From Paragyromitra xinjiangensis (lineage: Eukaryota; Ascomycota; Pezizomycetes; Pezizales; Discinaceae), in assembly GCA_038503065.1 (NCBI GenBank), contig JBCAMK010000013.1:496001-560000 (forward strand): a DNA stretch of 64,000 bases. The letters are read 5' to 3'. A program made the translations under genes and the position numbers. How positions within the stretch are numbered: the first letter of the stretch is position 1; each line of letters begins with the position of its first letter. Positions 22,301-33,524 of this stretch are shown here, piece by piece. The notes below the pieces were generated by a model. That model had not been told where the DNA came from and made no database searches. It saw only the letters and a list, made by a program, of their open reading frames with translations.

Positions 22301-24051
22301 ATATTGTGGACCTTGTGAAGAAAAGAAGCTTTTAGATGTCTACAAATAGAGAATCACTTGTTTCTCCTCTGGTACCCGTTCATTTGGTTGTACTCTTCGG
22401 AAAGAAACTGAGAGAATTTTCAAAAGCTTGGTTGTGGTGGAGAGGTGATCATGTGCGCTCATTCGCAACGAAAAACCTGAGGAAAGCTTGATTTCCCCAT
22501 GGCAATGGCATTCCAAGAACAGACGAAGAAAGCATACATGCTTCAGCCCTTTTTCGTGCGGGTTGGCCTCCATGAGCGTAATTATATTTCCGAGTATCAA
22601 ACTACCCGCCTGTCCTGCCTTCATACATACATTTGGTGGTAGATCTCCGAAGCGAAACCAGTTCCAGCTTCCTGAGCCCGGAGTGTTTGGTTTTTTCGAG
22701 GCTATGTCGTGAGCATATCACATAGGGACGTCCCGCTTGTCCAAAATCGCTCAGAAAAGGCTGGGTATTACTTCCTAAGTAGGCAGATAGGTATTTGGAG
22801 TATCCTACAGCCGAGGTTTTGAGGTGTGGGCAGTTCCGTTACAGCTTACCAGCTACTTGGGACTAAGAGCTATTTTCTATCGATGGATTGCGCGTCTCCA
22901 ACATAACTGCTGCAGTTCCAACTGATAGCAGTAAGCTGAGTGTGATATTGAAGTTATCTTCAGCTCGGACGTTTTTGCGGAAGTTCGTCGCGTGGTAACT
23001 TTCCGGTCTTCGTGACGCTCAGCGCTTGTAATTGTTTGCCCATCGTGGGCAGCCCACTGCAACGTTTCTTGGACTCTCTACCATCTTGGGATAGATGAGT
23101 TTTTGACGATCGACTATACACTAGCGACGATCGAGAAACTAGCGGTGGGGCATCTTGGCAATCTAGCTGTCATACTGCAGATGGAATTTGAGATTGATAT
23201 TTTTTTTTGCCATTTGCGTAATCACGGTAAACGAGCACAGAATAGAGATCTCAGGCAACGAAGCCCCAAGGTCAATTGCTCCGATCTGGACAGCGGTATC
23301 TACATCTGAGGTACATAGATATCGCTAGGACTAATTCCCTATCTCTGCGACATCCCTATGGGGATCAACATCTCGAAACAAGGGTCCCATAAGGCGGTCA
23401 ACCCCAGGTTTCCCTCTTCCTTTCCTCTCCGAGGGATGGGTTGTGCAGATGCTGCAAGTATTGACTTGACGGATAACGGAAGGTCCGAGCGTGCACTCTC
23501 GCTTGCGCTTGCAAAGCAGGCGATCGCTAATCGAACCGCTGGGGCGCAGACAATCCGTACGACACTTCCTTGCCAAATGCGGGGTCATCCGGGGGGGTGA
23601 GCAAGAGGGTGTTCTGGGTTTTGAGACAAATGAGACAAGGATAAGCGAATCAACGCCTCTCTCTTAACACAAGATAGCCGCTGATTGGAAAAGGAGGCTG
23701 TGTGGGCGTCCAATAAAATTCTGAATTCGACACTATCATTTCCATCCTGCCCGGCCAAGGCTTCTAATTGGTGGCGATCGCTTCGTGACGCCTGCGTACG
23801 TCATTTTCTAGCCCGCACCAACTGATATTCCTAACCTTCCCATCCCACACGCACACTTAACAAATATTTGTGTCTCACCAACAGCTACCGGTATGAAGGT
23901 TAACTTTTCTGGCTGTGTGCGTGCGCCGCTGCGAGCTCACATGAGGGGAAGCTTGTGGTGTCATGGCGATTCCTTTGTCCGAGTCCTGTGCTCGGATGAT
24001 CGCTAGATGGGATCAAGGAAGCTGTCTTGTCATTTCCCCACAAGGCAATGA
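22301..24051. other. Intergenic, no supported gene
   Basis: Several open frames of 60-95 codons (22340-22624, 22488-22712, 23103-23309, 23331-23588) overlap on opposite strands and show no domain or splice logic. The right end is the upstream region of the gene at 24177. Confidence 0.4.
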
Positions 24052-24059
24052 TATAAAAA
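24052..24059 (+). promoter_or_regulatory. TATA box upstream of small conserved gene
   Basis: TATAAAAA lies 118 bp before the ATG at 24177, followed by a CT-rich stretch. A strong TATA box is more usual in regulated or stress genes than in housekeeping genes. Confidence 0.55.
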
Positions 24060-24176
24060 CTCATACCTCCCCTCCTGTATCGAGAGCATTCAAAGAAATC
24101 ATCACACCCCAAAACTCCAAATCTAAAATATACTTACCTTTACCTAATCACCTTACGATAACTATACCAATTCATC

Positions 24177-24667
24177 ATGACTTCTCCAGAGACCAGAACT
24201 CAACCTTTCGAAATGGTCCCAGAGAGCGAGCCTAGACAACGCCGCGGTTCAATGATCGATGAGCATATGGCAGAGCCTTTTATGCGGGAAGGTCGGGAAG
24301 GTCGTCGTGGAAGCGATGGTAGCGATATCGACCCGATGCCGATGGAGAAGAGAGATCGAAGAATGTATGAGCCCCCCTATACTGCTACAGTTTCCCAAGC
24401 ACCAATGCTAACATATTTTACAGGAGCAAAGAATGGGACGCATCGAAGGTTCCCCCCTCAAGGTTCCAGAGAACTGAAGGCTCGGTACGTTCCTCCTCGT
24501 TCGAATCTAACCCTATCACCTTTTTTTATTTAGCGATAAGCAGACCAATCTAATGCCAGTCTGTCTTTTAGATCTTCGCCACACCATCTTCCCGCGACGG
24601 CCATGTTGCCCGAAACAAAGTCCATGGCTTCAAAGAGAAAGTCAAGGAACTTGCTGGAAAGAAATAA
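24177..24667 (+). CDS. Small conserved fungal protein of unknown function
   Basis: Exons 24177-24364, 24424-24484 and 24572-24667 give 114 aa. The introns are 59 nt (GTATGA, branch GCTAAC, TACAG) and 87 nt (GTACGT...TTTTAG). The N-terminus is charged and probably disordered. The joined C-terminal half reads SKEWDASKVPPSRFQRTEGS, then IFATPSSRDGHVARN, then KVHGFKEKVKELAGKK. I recognise the pattern W-D-x-S-K-V-P-P-S-x-F-Q-R-x-E-G-S-I-x-A-x-P-x-S-R-D-G-H as a small family common in ascomycetes, without known function. The motif spans both junctions, so the splicing is well supported. Its TATA-type promoter and size suggest regulated expression. Confidence 0.78.
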
Positions 24668-25224
24668 ATCAGCACAGAGACATCTTCGACTACGAGGCAG
24701 GAATTTTTTAATGAATTGCGGGAAGGGAACTTTCCTGCTCTCAGTCAGCCCATCTTAGTTGGAAGGAACCTTCACATGAGGTTAAAGGAAGCAACTTTTT
24801 TTCAATTGGCTTGCTATTGATCAAATTATGGTCGGAGTTGTCGATTTTCGTCGGATTTTTTGAGGCTTCGATTTTGTCCTTTCTTCTATTGTTTTTTTAG
24901 TTTCTTTTTTTCTCTCCTTATGTTTGCCAATCGTATTCGAGTATTTTGCTTTCTGCTTTCGTCCCTTTTTCACCTTGTGTATTGAACAAGTTTCTGGTTT
25001 TCAAAAGCAACCGCTGGTGGCCCCCTTCTGATATCTGATCGGTCACTTCTTTTACAAACGATTTTCTTTTCTTGGCTCGGAGGGACATCTTTTCCATATG
25101 TATACTACAGTAACGATCTGTCCGTCAAAATGACGTAAATTTCAATTGTCATATTATCAGCATATATTCTCCAATTACAATTTCTGAGGCCTAGACCTAT
25201 CGTGGGAGATCATTTTCATGCCTC
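24668..25224. other. Convergent 3' flanks, T-rich
   Basis: This lies between two converging genes. The left part is strongly T-rich on the plus strand (24840-24960), consistent with the 3' untranslated region of the upstream gene. Nothing else seen. Confidence 0.5.
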
Positions 25225-28200
25225 TTATAAAACCCTTAAACTCCCCAATCCTCCCTTCCCAATTTCCCCAATCCCTCCTACATTCCCTTCACCTCCACCG
25301 CCCTCACCAAGCATCCAACGTTCCACAACAGCCTCCAAATTTTCACCCACGACTCCTGCTTGCTCCCTTACAAGCCCGTCATTATCACTCACTCTAACGT
25401 AACCCAGAACTCTTCTGACTTCTCTAATCCTCCCTTTCACAACATCCCAGACTGCAACCCTCCATGCACTATGATCCCCCTTTTCATCATCGGTCAGCCC
25501 AACAAGGGATTTGAGAACACCGCCTATACATATGACCGCCGCCCTACGAAGGATCGATTTCTCTGTCGCAGTTTCCAGAGTTAGAATCGAGAGTGACGTT
25601 GAGAGTGCTTCCGTCAAGATACGCGGGCCGAGTCCAGGAGCATTAGTTTCGATGGCCGTACCGAGGATCGACAGAGCAGAGGTACGAACGCGAAGATCTT
25701 CGGCAGAGTTCTTCGAATGCCAGCCTTTGATGATTCGAGCTTTGTGCATCCGCTCGGCCTTCTTCCTCTCTTGAGTTTCGGCATCGTCGTTCATATCTTC
25801 GTCTCCCTCCTCGTCTTCGGGATCACTCCCCCAATTCTCCCCTCTGTCGCCCTCACTGGCTTTCCTCATTCGTCGTCGGGATATAATCCCTAACATGCTG
25901 TTTCCGATCACGTCTGCCGTTTCACCCACCAGTGCACCTCCAAGCTTCTGTACCGTCACCAGTAAAGCCTCTCCGATCCGTAGCCTTTCATCTAGTCCTA
26001 ACCTTCCGCCTTCTGTCCCTCCTTCCTGTGTTGCAAGCACGTCAATATCATCGATATAGCTTTCTACCAGCATCTTTGTTACTGTCTTACTATGTCGCTC
26101 CGTCAATGCGCTCAGACATTTCACGACATTCAAGTACACGAAACTATCACCATCCTTCAGCATCCCAATGAGCAGTCTCATCGTCCCCATCACGTCCACC
26201 ACTGCTGCCCGGGCTAGTATTAGCTCCCGGAGAAGGTGCAAGCCATGAGCGCGTACGGGAATTAGTGGGTCGCGGAGGTAGGATAACGCTAGGACATAAG
26301 ATTCTTTCTGCTGTTCTACTAACGATGAGGTGGTGGATGAGATGGTGGGTTCATGGAGCGAGAGGAGGGACGCGATATTAACCGCCAAAGAGCTAAGGTC
26401 AACATCGATGCCCGGCGACGAGGAAAGATACCGAAGCGGTGGATGAAGGGTCTGTATCAGCCTTTCATCTTCCTCTGTCAATTTCGTTCCAGGCTGTGAG
26501 ATTAGCACAGAGAGGAGCGACAGCGCCATCATAACAGTCTCATTCCTTTCCGTCTCCTCATCCTGTTCCTCCTCTTCATTCTCCTCCCCCATAAACCCTC
26601 TCTCCTGTCGCCTCGAACCACTTGAAGGGGAGATACCCTGAACAATCTTCCCAAGCCCTTCCATGCTCGGATTCACCACTTGTTCGTGCTGTTTCTTAAG
26701 GCTTTCCCGATAATCAACATACTCCGCCAATACCCCACCAATGATCTGTAGTGTCTGCGTCGGCGCCTTCGCCAGCACTTCCGAGTGCCTTGCAAGAATC
26801 TCCTGCAGGACTTTGAGTGCCGTAAACATAGCCACCGGGTCCACATCTTCCTCCTCATTTCGGCGTCCTAGCCACACTCGCAATATTGAAAGAAAAAACG
26901 TATTGAGCACACCCTCCGGCACTCCTTCGTCCAGCAGTGCTAGAAACTCCTCAACACGAGCCTCGATAGCATCTATGTCCAGTCTCTTACCATTAGGAGA
27001 GCGATAGCGGATCTCGATGCCCCCTTCTGCGCCAGGACCGAATTCCCAGGTTGGGCTACCGGTAAAGAGGAGGTTGCGTTGAAGCCGGGAGAGGACGTTC
27101 TCGTTTTCTAATGTCACAGAGGTTTTGAGGTAGCTTTTCAGGAGAGATGAGGTGCGAGTATGCCAAGTATTACGGGATGTCTGTTTAGCATAGGAGATGA
27201 GCGCCCAGAGTGGAAGGAGGAGAGGTGAGAGGAGGCGCTGGGGTACTGAGGGGGAGGGGTGGGAGGACAAGATGGTCGAGAGACGCCGGAGAGTGGTAGA
27301 AAGCTCGTGTTCAGAAACGAGAGGTGAAGTTTCCTGGGGATCCAAAATATCGGATATGAGTGAGGGGCTATGATCGGTGATTTCTTGGATAAGAGAGTTC
27401 CTTGAGGTAGGAGGGGGAGAGTCCTCGAATGCTAGGAGCGCTGAGGAAGCTTTTTTTCTCTCTCCTTCTACTGACTTAACGGCTATTTCTTCCTTCTCTA
27501 GCCACGAAGGGTCCAGTCCTGACGCGATAGGTTCCACAATCTCCCTATCAACTACAACCTCCACTTTCCCCCTTTTCCCCAGCAGTTCAGCAATCACGAA
27601 CCCCGCTGCCCTTGCAAATCCTGCATCTTTTCCATCGAGGCACTCCAGCAGCTGTGGGCACACCTTCGAGAAATATTCCTCTGGCGTTGAAAAAGCCGGA
27701 ATCGCGCATATAATACGGGAGGCGTTGGTGAGTGCATCAACGGAGAGGGCAGAGTCGGAGACTGTCGAGAGGAATAATTGGAGGATGTGCCTGATACCAT
27801 TGGAGCGGAGAGGAAGCGTAGAGAGGGTAGAAGTGAGAGCTTTTCGTAAAGATAGTGGGGTGAACGAGTGAAGGAGAGATAGGAGCGAAGGAAGTAGAGC
27901 AGGCGTAGGTGTGCTATAGCGAATTAGTCGAGTGATAAATCATGAAGTAATGAAATCGCCGGGAGTGGGAAACGGGGGATGAGGGGGCAGGTTTAGAGAT
28001 TTTAAGAAACCCCTTTCAGCTACATCGTGGGGACGCAAGTCGCTCGGGAGGATCTAGAAACATGGAAAAAGCAAGGATTCATACCTGTCCACCAGCTTTC
28101 CCCACTTCTGTTTCCATTCATCAGCTCCTTCTCCACTTCCCACAAATGCCAGCTCCCCACATCCCGCTAGTACATCCACTAAACACCTTTCTCTCACTGT

Positions 28201-28744
28201 TCTCTCAACTCTATCGTTGCCTTCCTTCATAACATCAACTAGCCCACCCACAACCTCCCCCAACAACTCCACATCTCTATTCTCCTCAATCTCTTGCACC
28301 CTGCCCTGTTTCCTTGCTGCAGCTGTAGCAGGCAACACAAAATTCCTAGCTCTGCGCTCAATCGGAATTCCGACTCCATAAGAAAGTGATGGATAGATCC
28401 CCTCTAGTACCAGAAGGTCTAGGAGACAAGTTATGGTGCGTGCGTCAGTTGCATTGACGAGCTCCCCAGCTGTCTGCGGTTGTGAGGAAGTGGCAGCATG
28501 GATGGATCTCAGGAGAGAAAGAGCATGATTTATCACAACTCGGGTAAGAGTTTTCTTGTCTGTTGAAGGTGGAGATGAGGGGAGGGATGATGATAGACGT
28601 TGTATCAAAGAGGCGTTACGGAGGGAGAGGAGCTGGGCTAGCCATTTGTAAGCAATAATGAACTAAAAGAGAAAATCAGGCTAAATTACTTCGATCTAAT
28701 ACAGGCGCAAGGAACTTGCTCGCGTCAGCTATTGCCGCTGCCAT
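25225..28744 (-). CDS. RTP1: RTP1/TANGO6 family HEAT-repeat protein
   Basis: Rtp1 in yeast helps assembly and nuclear import of RNA polymerase II; animal TANGO6 is its homologue. Exons 28744-28703 (14 codons), 28662-28085 and 27913-25225 give 1102 aa. The introns are 40 nt, unusually short (GTATTA...TTTTAG), and 171 nt (GTATGA...CTATAG). The protein is a string of amphipathic helices. The family signature is the block around residues 740-800: SYLRDPLIPVRAHGLHLLRE, then DSFVYLNVVKCLSALTERH, then KMLVESYIDD. A second conserved helical repeat lies near 940-980 (RTSALSILGTAIETNAPGLG). An acidic stretch precedes it. Length fits fungal Rtp1 (about 1000-1100 aa). It is divergent from the RRF gene, 187 bp away. 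Confidence 0.88.
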
Positions 28745-28931
28745 AATAATTTCAAGTTATGAAATGGAAGCTGAAAACCCGAAACTCAATCGAGGAGCAA
28801 TGGAGTCTTCCTGAAGGTTGCCGTCGAGCAGCTTACCCGGTCGCCGGAATAACCTTTTCCCGGTACCAAACCCTGCAGGCCTCCCCACGTTTTTGCGCAA
28901 CCTCACCAATGATCAAACACCGTATGCAACA
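28745..28931. promoter_or_regulatory. Bidirectional promoter region, RTP1 / mitochondrial RRF
   Basis: The two divergent ATGs are 187 bp apart, so the promoters must overlap. No TATA box recognised. Confidence 0.5.
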
Positions 28932-29836
28932 ATGTTTCGACCAGCATCTGCACGCTTTCTCACTCGCGGGCTACGCCTTTCCCCCCGGCCCTTGACCCCC
29001 CCAAGGTACTCCCTACCTCAATTGCCTCCCAACCCCTGCTACGAAGAAACTGACAACCCTCAGGACGCACTTCAACCCCGCCATATGCACCATACCCGTG
29101 CTCAAAACCTCCTTCTCCACCACCGCCCCCACCTTCAAAAAAGCCTCCAAACCGGCGAAAGGCGATCACCATCACGTGCCCACCAATGAAACTCCTCCAC
29201 CCACTAAAGGCTTTGATTTCGATGAGCATTTCGCAGCACTTGAAACAGAGTTAGCGAAAATTATCGAGAAGCTGAAAGATGACCTTTCGAAGCTTCGGAC
29301 TAGCCGTACAGATCCGAGTCAGTTTGAAGGGATGACAGTGTCGCTCGATAAAGCTACTAATGAAAGCTCATTGTTGAGGGACATCGCACATGTCGTTGTC
29401 AAGGGCAGGAATATTTCCGTGGGCGTTTATGAGGCTACTGTATTTCCCCTTAACTTCTATACATGAAAGAGAGGCTGATGAGAAGCCGTGGGTATAGAAT
29501 TTCAAAAAAGTTTTCGCAGCTCTTCAGAAAGCCGATCTCAATATCGCGCCCATTACGGACGCGAAGAACCCGAATACTATATTAATGCCGCTCCCGCCAC
29601 CCACAAAAGAGTCTCGCATGGCAACTGTCGACTCTGCGGCAAAGATTGGGGAGAAAGCAAATAATGCGTTAAGGAACGCGAGGCAGGGGAGCCATAAGAA
29701 GATTAAGAGCTTTAAGTCGATGAGGGTCGATGATGTGAGAAAAGCGGATAAACAGCTAGAGAAAATTATGGAGAAGGTAGGAGCAGATGCGAAAAGGATT
29801 ATAGAGGGGGCAAAGAAAGCCATCTCGGAGGGTTGA
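28932..29836 (+). CDS. RRF1: Mitochondrial ribosome recycling factor
   Basis: This factor splits mitochondrial ribosomes after termination together with a mitochondrial EF-G. Exons 28932-29005, 29064-29439 and 29498-29836 give 262 aa. The introns are both 58 nt (GTACTC, branch CTGAC, CTCAG; and GTATTT...ATAG). The N-terminal ~50 residues (MFRPASARFLTRGLRLSPRP onward) are basic and lack acids, a mitochondrial presequence. The RRF fold follows. LSKLRTSRTDPSQFEGMTV is the conserved start of the long helix, then GVYEAT joins NFKKVFAALQKADLNIAP across the second intron. The sequence continues LMPLPPPTKESRM, the KIGEKANNALRNARQ helix, and KIMEKVGADAKRI at the end. The classical RRF order is complete, so it should be functional. 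Confidence 0.92.
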
Positions 29837-30768
29837 CGATTATGATTGTCTTCTTGGTGGAGATACCTTTTGGGCTAGCGCCAGTGTAGCTAGACTCAGT
29901 TTGATATCTTCGGTTTTCAGTTTTTATGCTAAGACATTCGTGACAATCTATGGGAAAATAGCATTCGAATGATACTGCCCCTAGGTTTCTGCGATTTACG
30001 AGCCCTTCATTCAGTATTCTTAGTTGTAGGGAAGCGGGTGCAAGTAGAAGACTTTGTCTAGATAAAACGCTGTGTGTTCGGGGGCTGATACGTGATAAAG
30101 TAGGGGTTTATAGAGTCATCAAAGAAGCCCACCATTCTTTGCGGTTGATTTCTGTTCGAAGCTACTCATTCCTTTCTCTCCCTTCACCATGGTCCCCCCT
30201 TCTAATACTACTAAGCTTGAGCCGGTTGTCAGTAGGGTGGGTATTGGCTCACGGGACATCACTCGGCGTTCATAGATGCGAACTTGTTGGAATATCGGGC
30301 ACGTCGGGAGATCGAAATAGTATCGACTGCTTATTCCCTGGAGGCTGGCAGCGTCCTCAGGCCTATATACTCGCGTATTAGCCCTCTCGGATGCCCGTGT
30401 TCCCGGGTACCTGTCTCTCACTAATCTCCGTCCCCCGAAACCACGCCCGAACGACCTCATATTAGGAAGCTTCTCCAACAGATCCTAACATTTACAGAAA
30501 ACCGGCATCCAATTTAAACGATAACATTCTTGAGAAATCTTAAGAGCCCAAGAAAACTTCTGGTCGAAGTGCTGTCGTACTGGCCTCCCGTGCACGTGCA
30601 CTGAGCGCTCACTAGTGCCAGGCGGCACCTCTTAGTTTGGGCACATAAACACAGCATCTGAAACCCTCCCTCTTTAGATTAAAACCACCCTGTCATTAAT
30701 ACCCATGATTTTCTTTCATCAGGAATCCCGTTATGCCTGAGCTTAACGATCAGAATGAAAATCGTCAT
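29837..30768. other. Intergenic, no supported gene
   Basis: A 119-codon frame at 30119-30478 on the minus strand lacks an ATG at its first codon and has no recognisable domain. I do not call it a gene. Confidence 0.4.
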
Positions 30769-30873
30769 GTATCTCTTCCCCTCAATGCATGCCTGCTCGA
30801 CAGTATCTATTGACGCTGACACTGACGTTGTGTCTCCCCTGAGCTGACATCGTGCAGACCTCTTGCTTTCTAG
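30769..30873 (+). repeat. Intron-like repeat, diverged copy 3
   Basis: This 105-nt unit begins GTATCTCTTCCCCTC, contains ATTGACGCTGAC and GAGCTGACATCGTGCAG, and ends TTTCTAG. The same blocks, in the same order, form the two units at 13153-13266 and 13296-13408. It again has donor, branch-site and acceptor signals at its edges. Recognisable coding exons are absent. Confidence 0.5.
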
Positions 30874-31294
30874 GAATGCTGGTTTTTTTCTCTACTGGTG
30901 GTTATAACTAACATTCATCTTCTCCTCTTAACTTATCTACACTATAACGCCCACCGAAACCGAAACTGCCAAATATCACCCGCTATATACCCCCCCTCAC
31001 TCCAATACATCAGTTTCTCCAGCACAGGAGCCGATTTTGGGAAAATCTAATACAAACTCTCGATATAACTATGAAATATTCTACTAAAAAGCGAGAAATT
31101 CACAGCACTCTCACTCTTCATGTATAGGACTTATGCGGATACATTTTCCTAGCAATTACAGGATGGAGAAATAAATAATGAAGTGAAATCGCCAATTTTT
31201 ATCAGCATAAGCTACCCAAAAATTTCAAGAGATGATCCCTAACTTAAGATTACCGACAGATTTGTACCGAGGCTAAAGGAAAGGACGGAACGTG
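30874..31294. other. Intergenic, downstream of the pseudokinase gene
   Basis: A/T-rich 3' flank; nothing else recognised. Confidence 0.45.
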
Positions 31295-33019
31295 TCAAAG
31301 CTTCAAACCATCTGACATTACTTCAATCACCTGCTCCCGGAATGCCAGTCCATGCTCTCTTTGATGAGGGTCACCTTTGCGCACGTTAAATTCACTAGAT
31401 AAGCACGTCACTACCGCTTGCGCATATCGAGTTCCCATCTCTTTCGGCAGCTCTTCTTTTGCGATCCTGAGGAGGCTTTGCCTAATGTATTCCGGGGATG
31501 GAATTTTTCCGGACTTGCGAGCCTGCTCAAACCCCGGCTTAAGCCTACTAGTGACCGTTTTCCATACGCCAATCTCAAGCAAAACCACGCCGACCGCATA
31601 AAGATCATGTAGCTTATTGAAGTTCTTCGTAGGGGCTCCTTGGCGGTTGGGGTGGCGGTAGAGGTTGCGTTCGATGTCAAAATCAAACATAACCTCGGTA
31701 GATGCCGTAGCAAGACGTGAGAACTCAAAACCCGTTAAGTATGGTATGACTTTCGAAGGATTTGTTACTGATGTGTCCAATGACTCCGCCGAGTCCTTTG
31801 GTAACAAAACGATGTTTGTGCTCCGAATACTCTTATGCACCCATCCGGAACCATGAAGATTGAGAATCGTTATGCATAGATTATGAGCAAGTAAAAATCT
31901 TTGCTCTAGGGGGAGATAATTGGTAGGTTTACCCCGTGTATCAGACTCTTCAATAAACGCGTGGAGTGTTTGGAGATTATCGAGGCTTGATGCTATGGCT
32001 GGGAGCTGAAAGACAAATGCCATCCGGTTGTTTTCAGGTTCGTCAATGTATCCAATGCATTGAAACGTGTGTAGGACTGGCCCACTAGACACCTCGGCCG
32101 TACTCTCGTCTTCTTCAACAAACGCAGAGTTTTGGAGTAGTGTCGCGAGAGTTCGAATATTTGTCTTGACCTTGAGTAAGTTCTGCTGCATCGCCCCGCT
32201 CACGGCTTGCTTAAGGCCGTATCCTTTATATTCGACTGCAACAGCCTTTCCGTATGGTTCTGCCTCGGTATAGAATCGCATTATTTGCAAGTTTGAGCCT
32301 TGAACACTCTGCGGACTTTCGGCCAGCCGACCATCAAGAGGCAGGGCCTCTTCGACGGCTTTAGAGCGATTCAAAAACTGTCGTTGGGCAACTTGCCCAA
32401 GCCCGGCTCGTTTCGCTGTGTCGCTCCTCCGGAAGTCTTCCAAGGCTTTAACATCCTTAAACCGAACTGCGGAAAGCATAGAAAACGACATGATCTCTCT
32501 CAACCGCCCAGTCCATTCCTTGAACTGAGACACAATCTCCAGGAGCTTCTTCTTATCGAACAACGACCAGTCCCAAGCTCGGAGCCCAAATTCTTTTATT
32601 TTCTCCTTCAAATTTCCCTTTTCAAATTCCTTCCAAGGCAACTCCTTTCTAGTCTGCAGGGCATCTCCAGAGTTTTGCTTTATGTCATCATCACCAAGGA
32701 TAAGTCGTTGGTACGGTGGGTAATGCTTCAGCGCAAGCTTGCTGTAAACAGATAGGGTTTCTCTCAAGTGCTGAAGTATGCTTGTAACGCGGGAGGGATA
32801 CGAAGCAGGAAGGTTCGGATCGTGGATAAGTCCCCCAGACTCTTGATCGAGGAAAAATTTATCAAAAGCTTCAAGAAAGAAGATCTCATGTTCAAGCTTC
32901 TGTTTGATAGTGTCTTTGTCCGACTCGTAGTCTCTCACGTCCTTGACAACCTCGTACACGAAAAGCGAAATGTTGTATACCTCGTGGTAAATGGCTATTG
33001 CAGAGCTAATACCGTCCAT
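31295..33019 (-). CDS. HeLo-like helical domain plus pseudokinase protein
   Basis: A single exon of 574 aa. Residues 1-~215 are an all-helical domain (start MDGISSAIAIYHEVYNISLF) with the layout of fungal HeLo-like N-terminal domains found in cell-death and incompatibility proteins. Residues ~245-570 form a protein-kinase-like domain. VAVEYK (260-265) stands at the beta-3 lysine position. However, the catalytic loop reads VHKSIRSTN (394-402) instead of HRDxxxxN, and the DFG site reads TGFEFSR (429-435), so both catalytic aspartates are missing. It should be a pseudokinase. In known HeLo and MLKL proteins the helical bundle acts at the plasma membrane and the second domain controls it; applying that here is inference. 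It is divergent from the active kinase-ankyrin gene, 505 bp apart. Confidence 0.75.
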   Translation of the reverse strand: MDGISSAIAIYHEVYNISLFVYEVVKDVRDYESDKDTIKQKLEHEIFFLEAFDKFFLDQESGGLIHDPNLPASYPSRVTSILQHLRETLSVYSKLALKHYPPYQRLILGDDDIKQNSGDALQTRKELPWKEFEKGNLKEKIKEFGLRAWDWSLFDKKKLLEIVSQFKEWTGRLREIMSFSMLSAVRFKDVKALEDFRRSDTAKRAGLGQVAQRQFLNRSKAVEEALPLDGRLAESPQSVQGSNLQIMRFYTEAEPYGKAVAVEYKGYGLKQAVSGAMQQNLLKVKTNIRTLATLLQNSAFVEEDESTAEVSSGPVLHTFQCIGYIDEPENNRMAFVFQLPAIASSLDNLQTLHAFIEESDTRGKPTNYLPLEQRFLLAHNLCITILNLHGSGWVHKSIRSTNIVLLPKDSAESLDTSVTNPSKVIPYLTGFEFSRLATASTEVMFDFDIERNLYRHPNRQGAPTKNFNKLHDLYAVGVVLLEIGVWKTVTSRLKPGFEQARKSGKIPSPEYIRQSLLRIAKEELPKEMGTRYAQAVVTCLSSEFNVRKGDPHQREHGLAFREQVIEVMSDGLKL

Positions 33020-33524
33020 TGTTTTTCGTTTCTCTCGGGCTTCAGTGGTGGCAATTGAGTAGTATGTGTCGTACGTGGTCTTAGTTTATAAACTCAACAA
33101 GGCGAAGAGAAATGGTGATAGTGCGCGTGAAGATGAGCCTCCGAATAGACATGATCCCTGCTCTGCAATTGTGGGGTATGACACGGTGCCAGCAGCAGCC
33201 TGATGCAGTGTAACCAAAAACGTAAGCGACGAGCGAGATTTTATGATCAACAAGTTGTTTTCTCGGTGAGATTGGGGCTGGGTGAACGACAGATCGAGAC
33301 TCGACTAATTTTGGTTATAAAAATTCGATCCATATGATAGAAGGGGCCAACTGTAGCTGGTAATCCAATAGGTAATCCGTGAAAGGTAGCGAAGCCTAAC
33401 AATCCCTACCTACCCCGCCCAAGCGGTTTTGCTATATAAGCAGTCAGTATATAATCCCTGTGGTGGATTTTGATATTGAGAGTTGGCTTGAGTTGCGATA
33501 GAAAATAAAATCGGGCAACCCACA
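33020..33524. promoter_or_regulatory. Divergent promoter region of pseudokinase and kinase-ankyrin genes
   Basis: A TATATAAG box lies at 33433-33440, 85 bp before the kinase-ankyrin ATG (33525). On the other strand a TTTATAAA sequence lies at about 33085-33092, some 65-70 bp upstream of the pseudokinase ATG (33019). Each gene thus has its own TATA-like element inside one 505-bp spacer. Confidence 0.5.

Noticed and set aside
30119..30478. 119-codon minus-strand frame
   Set aside because: No ATG at the first codon, no domain and no context supporting a gene.
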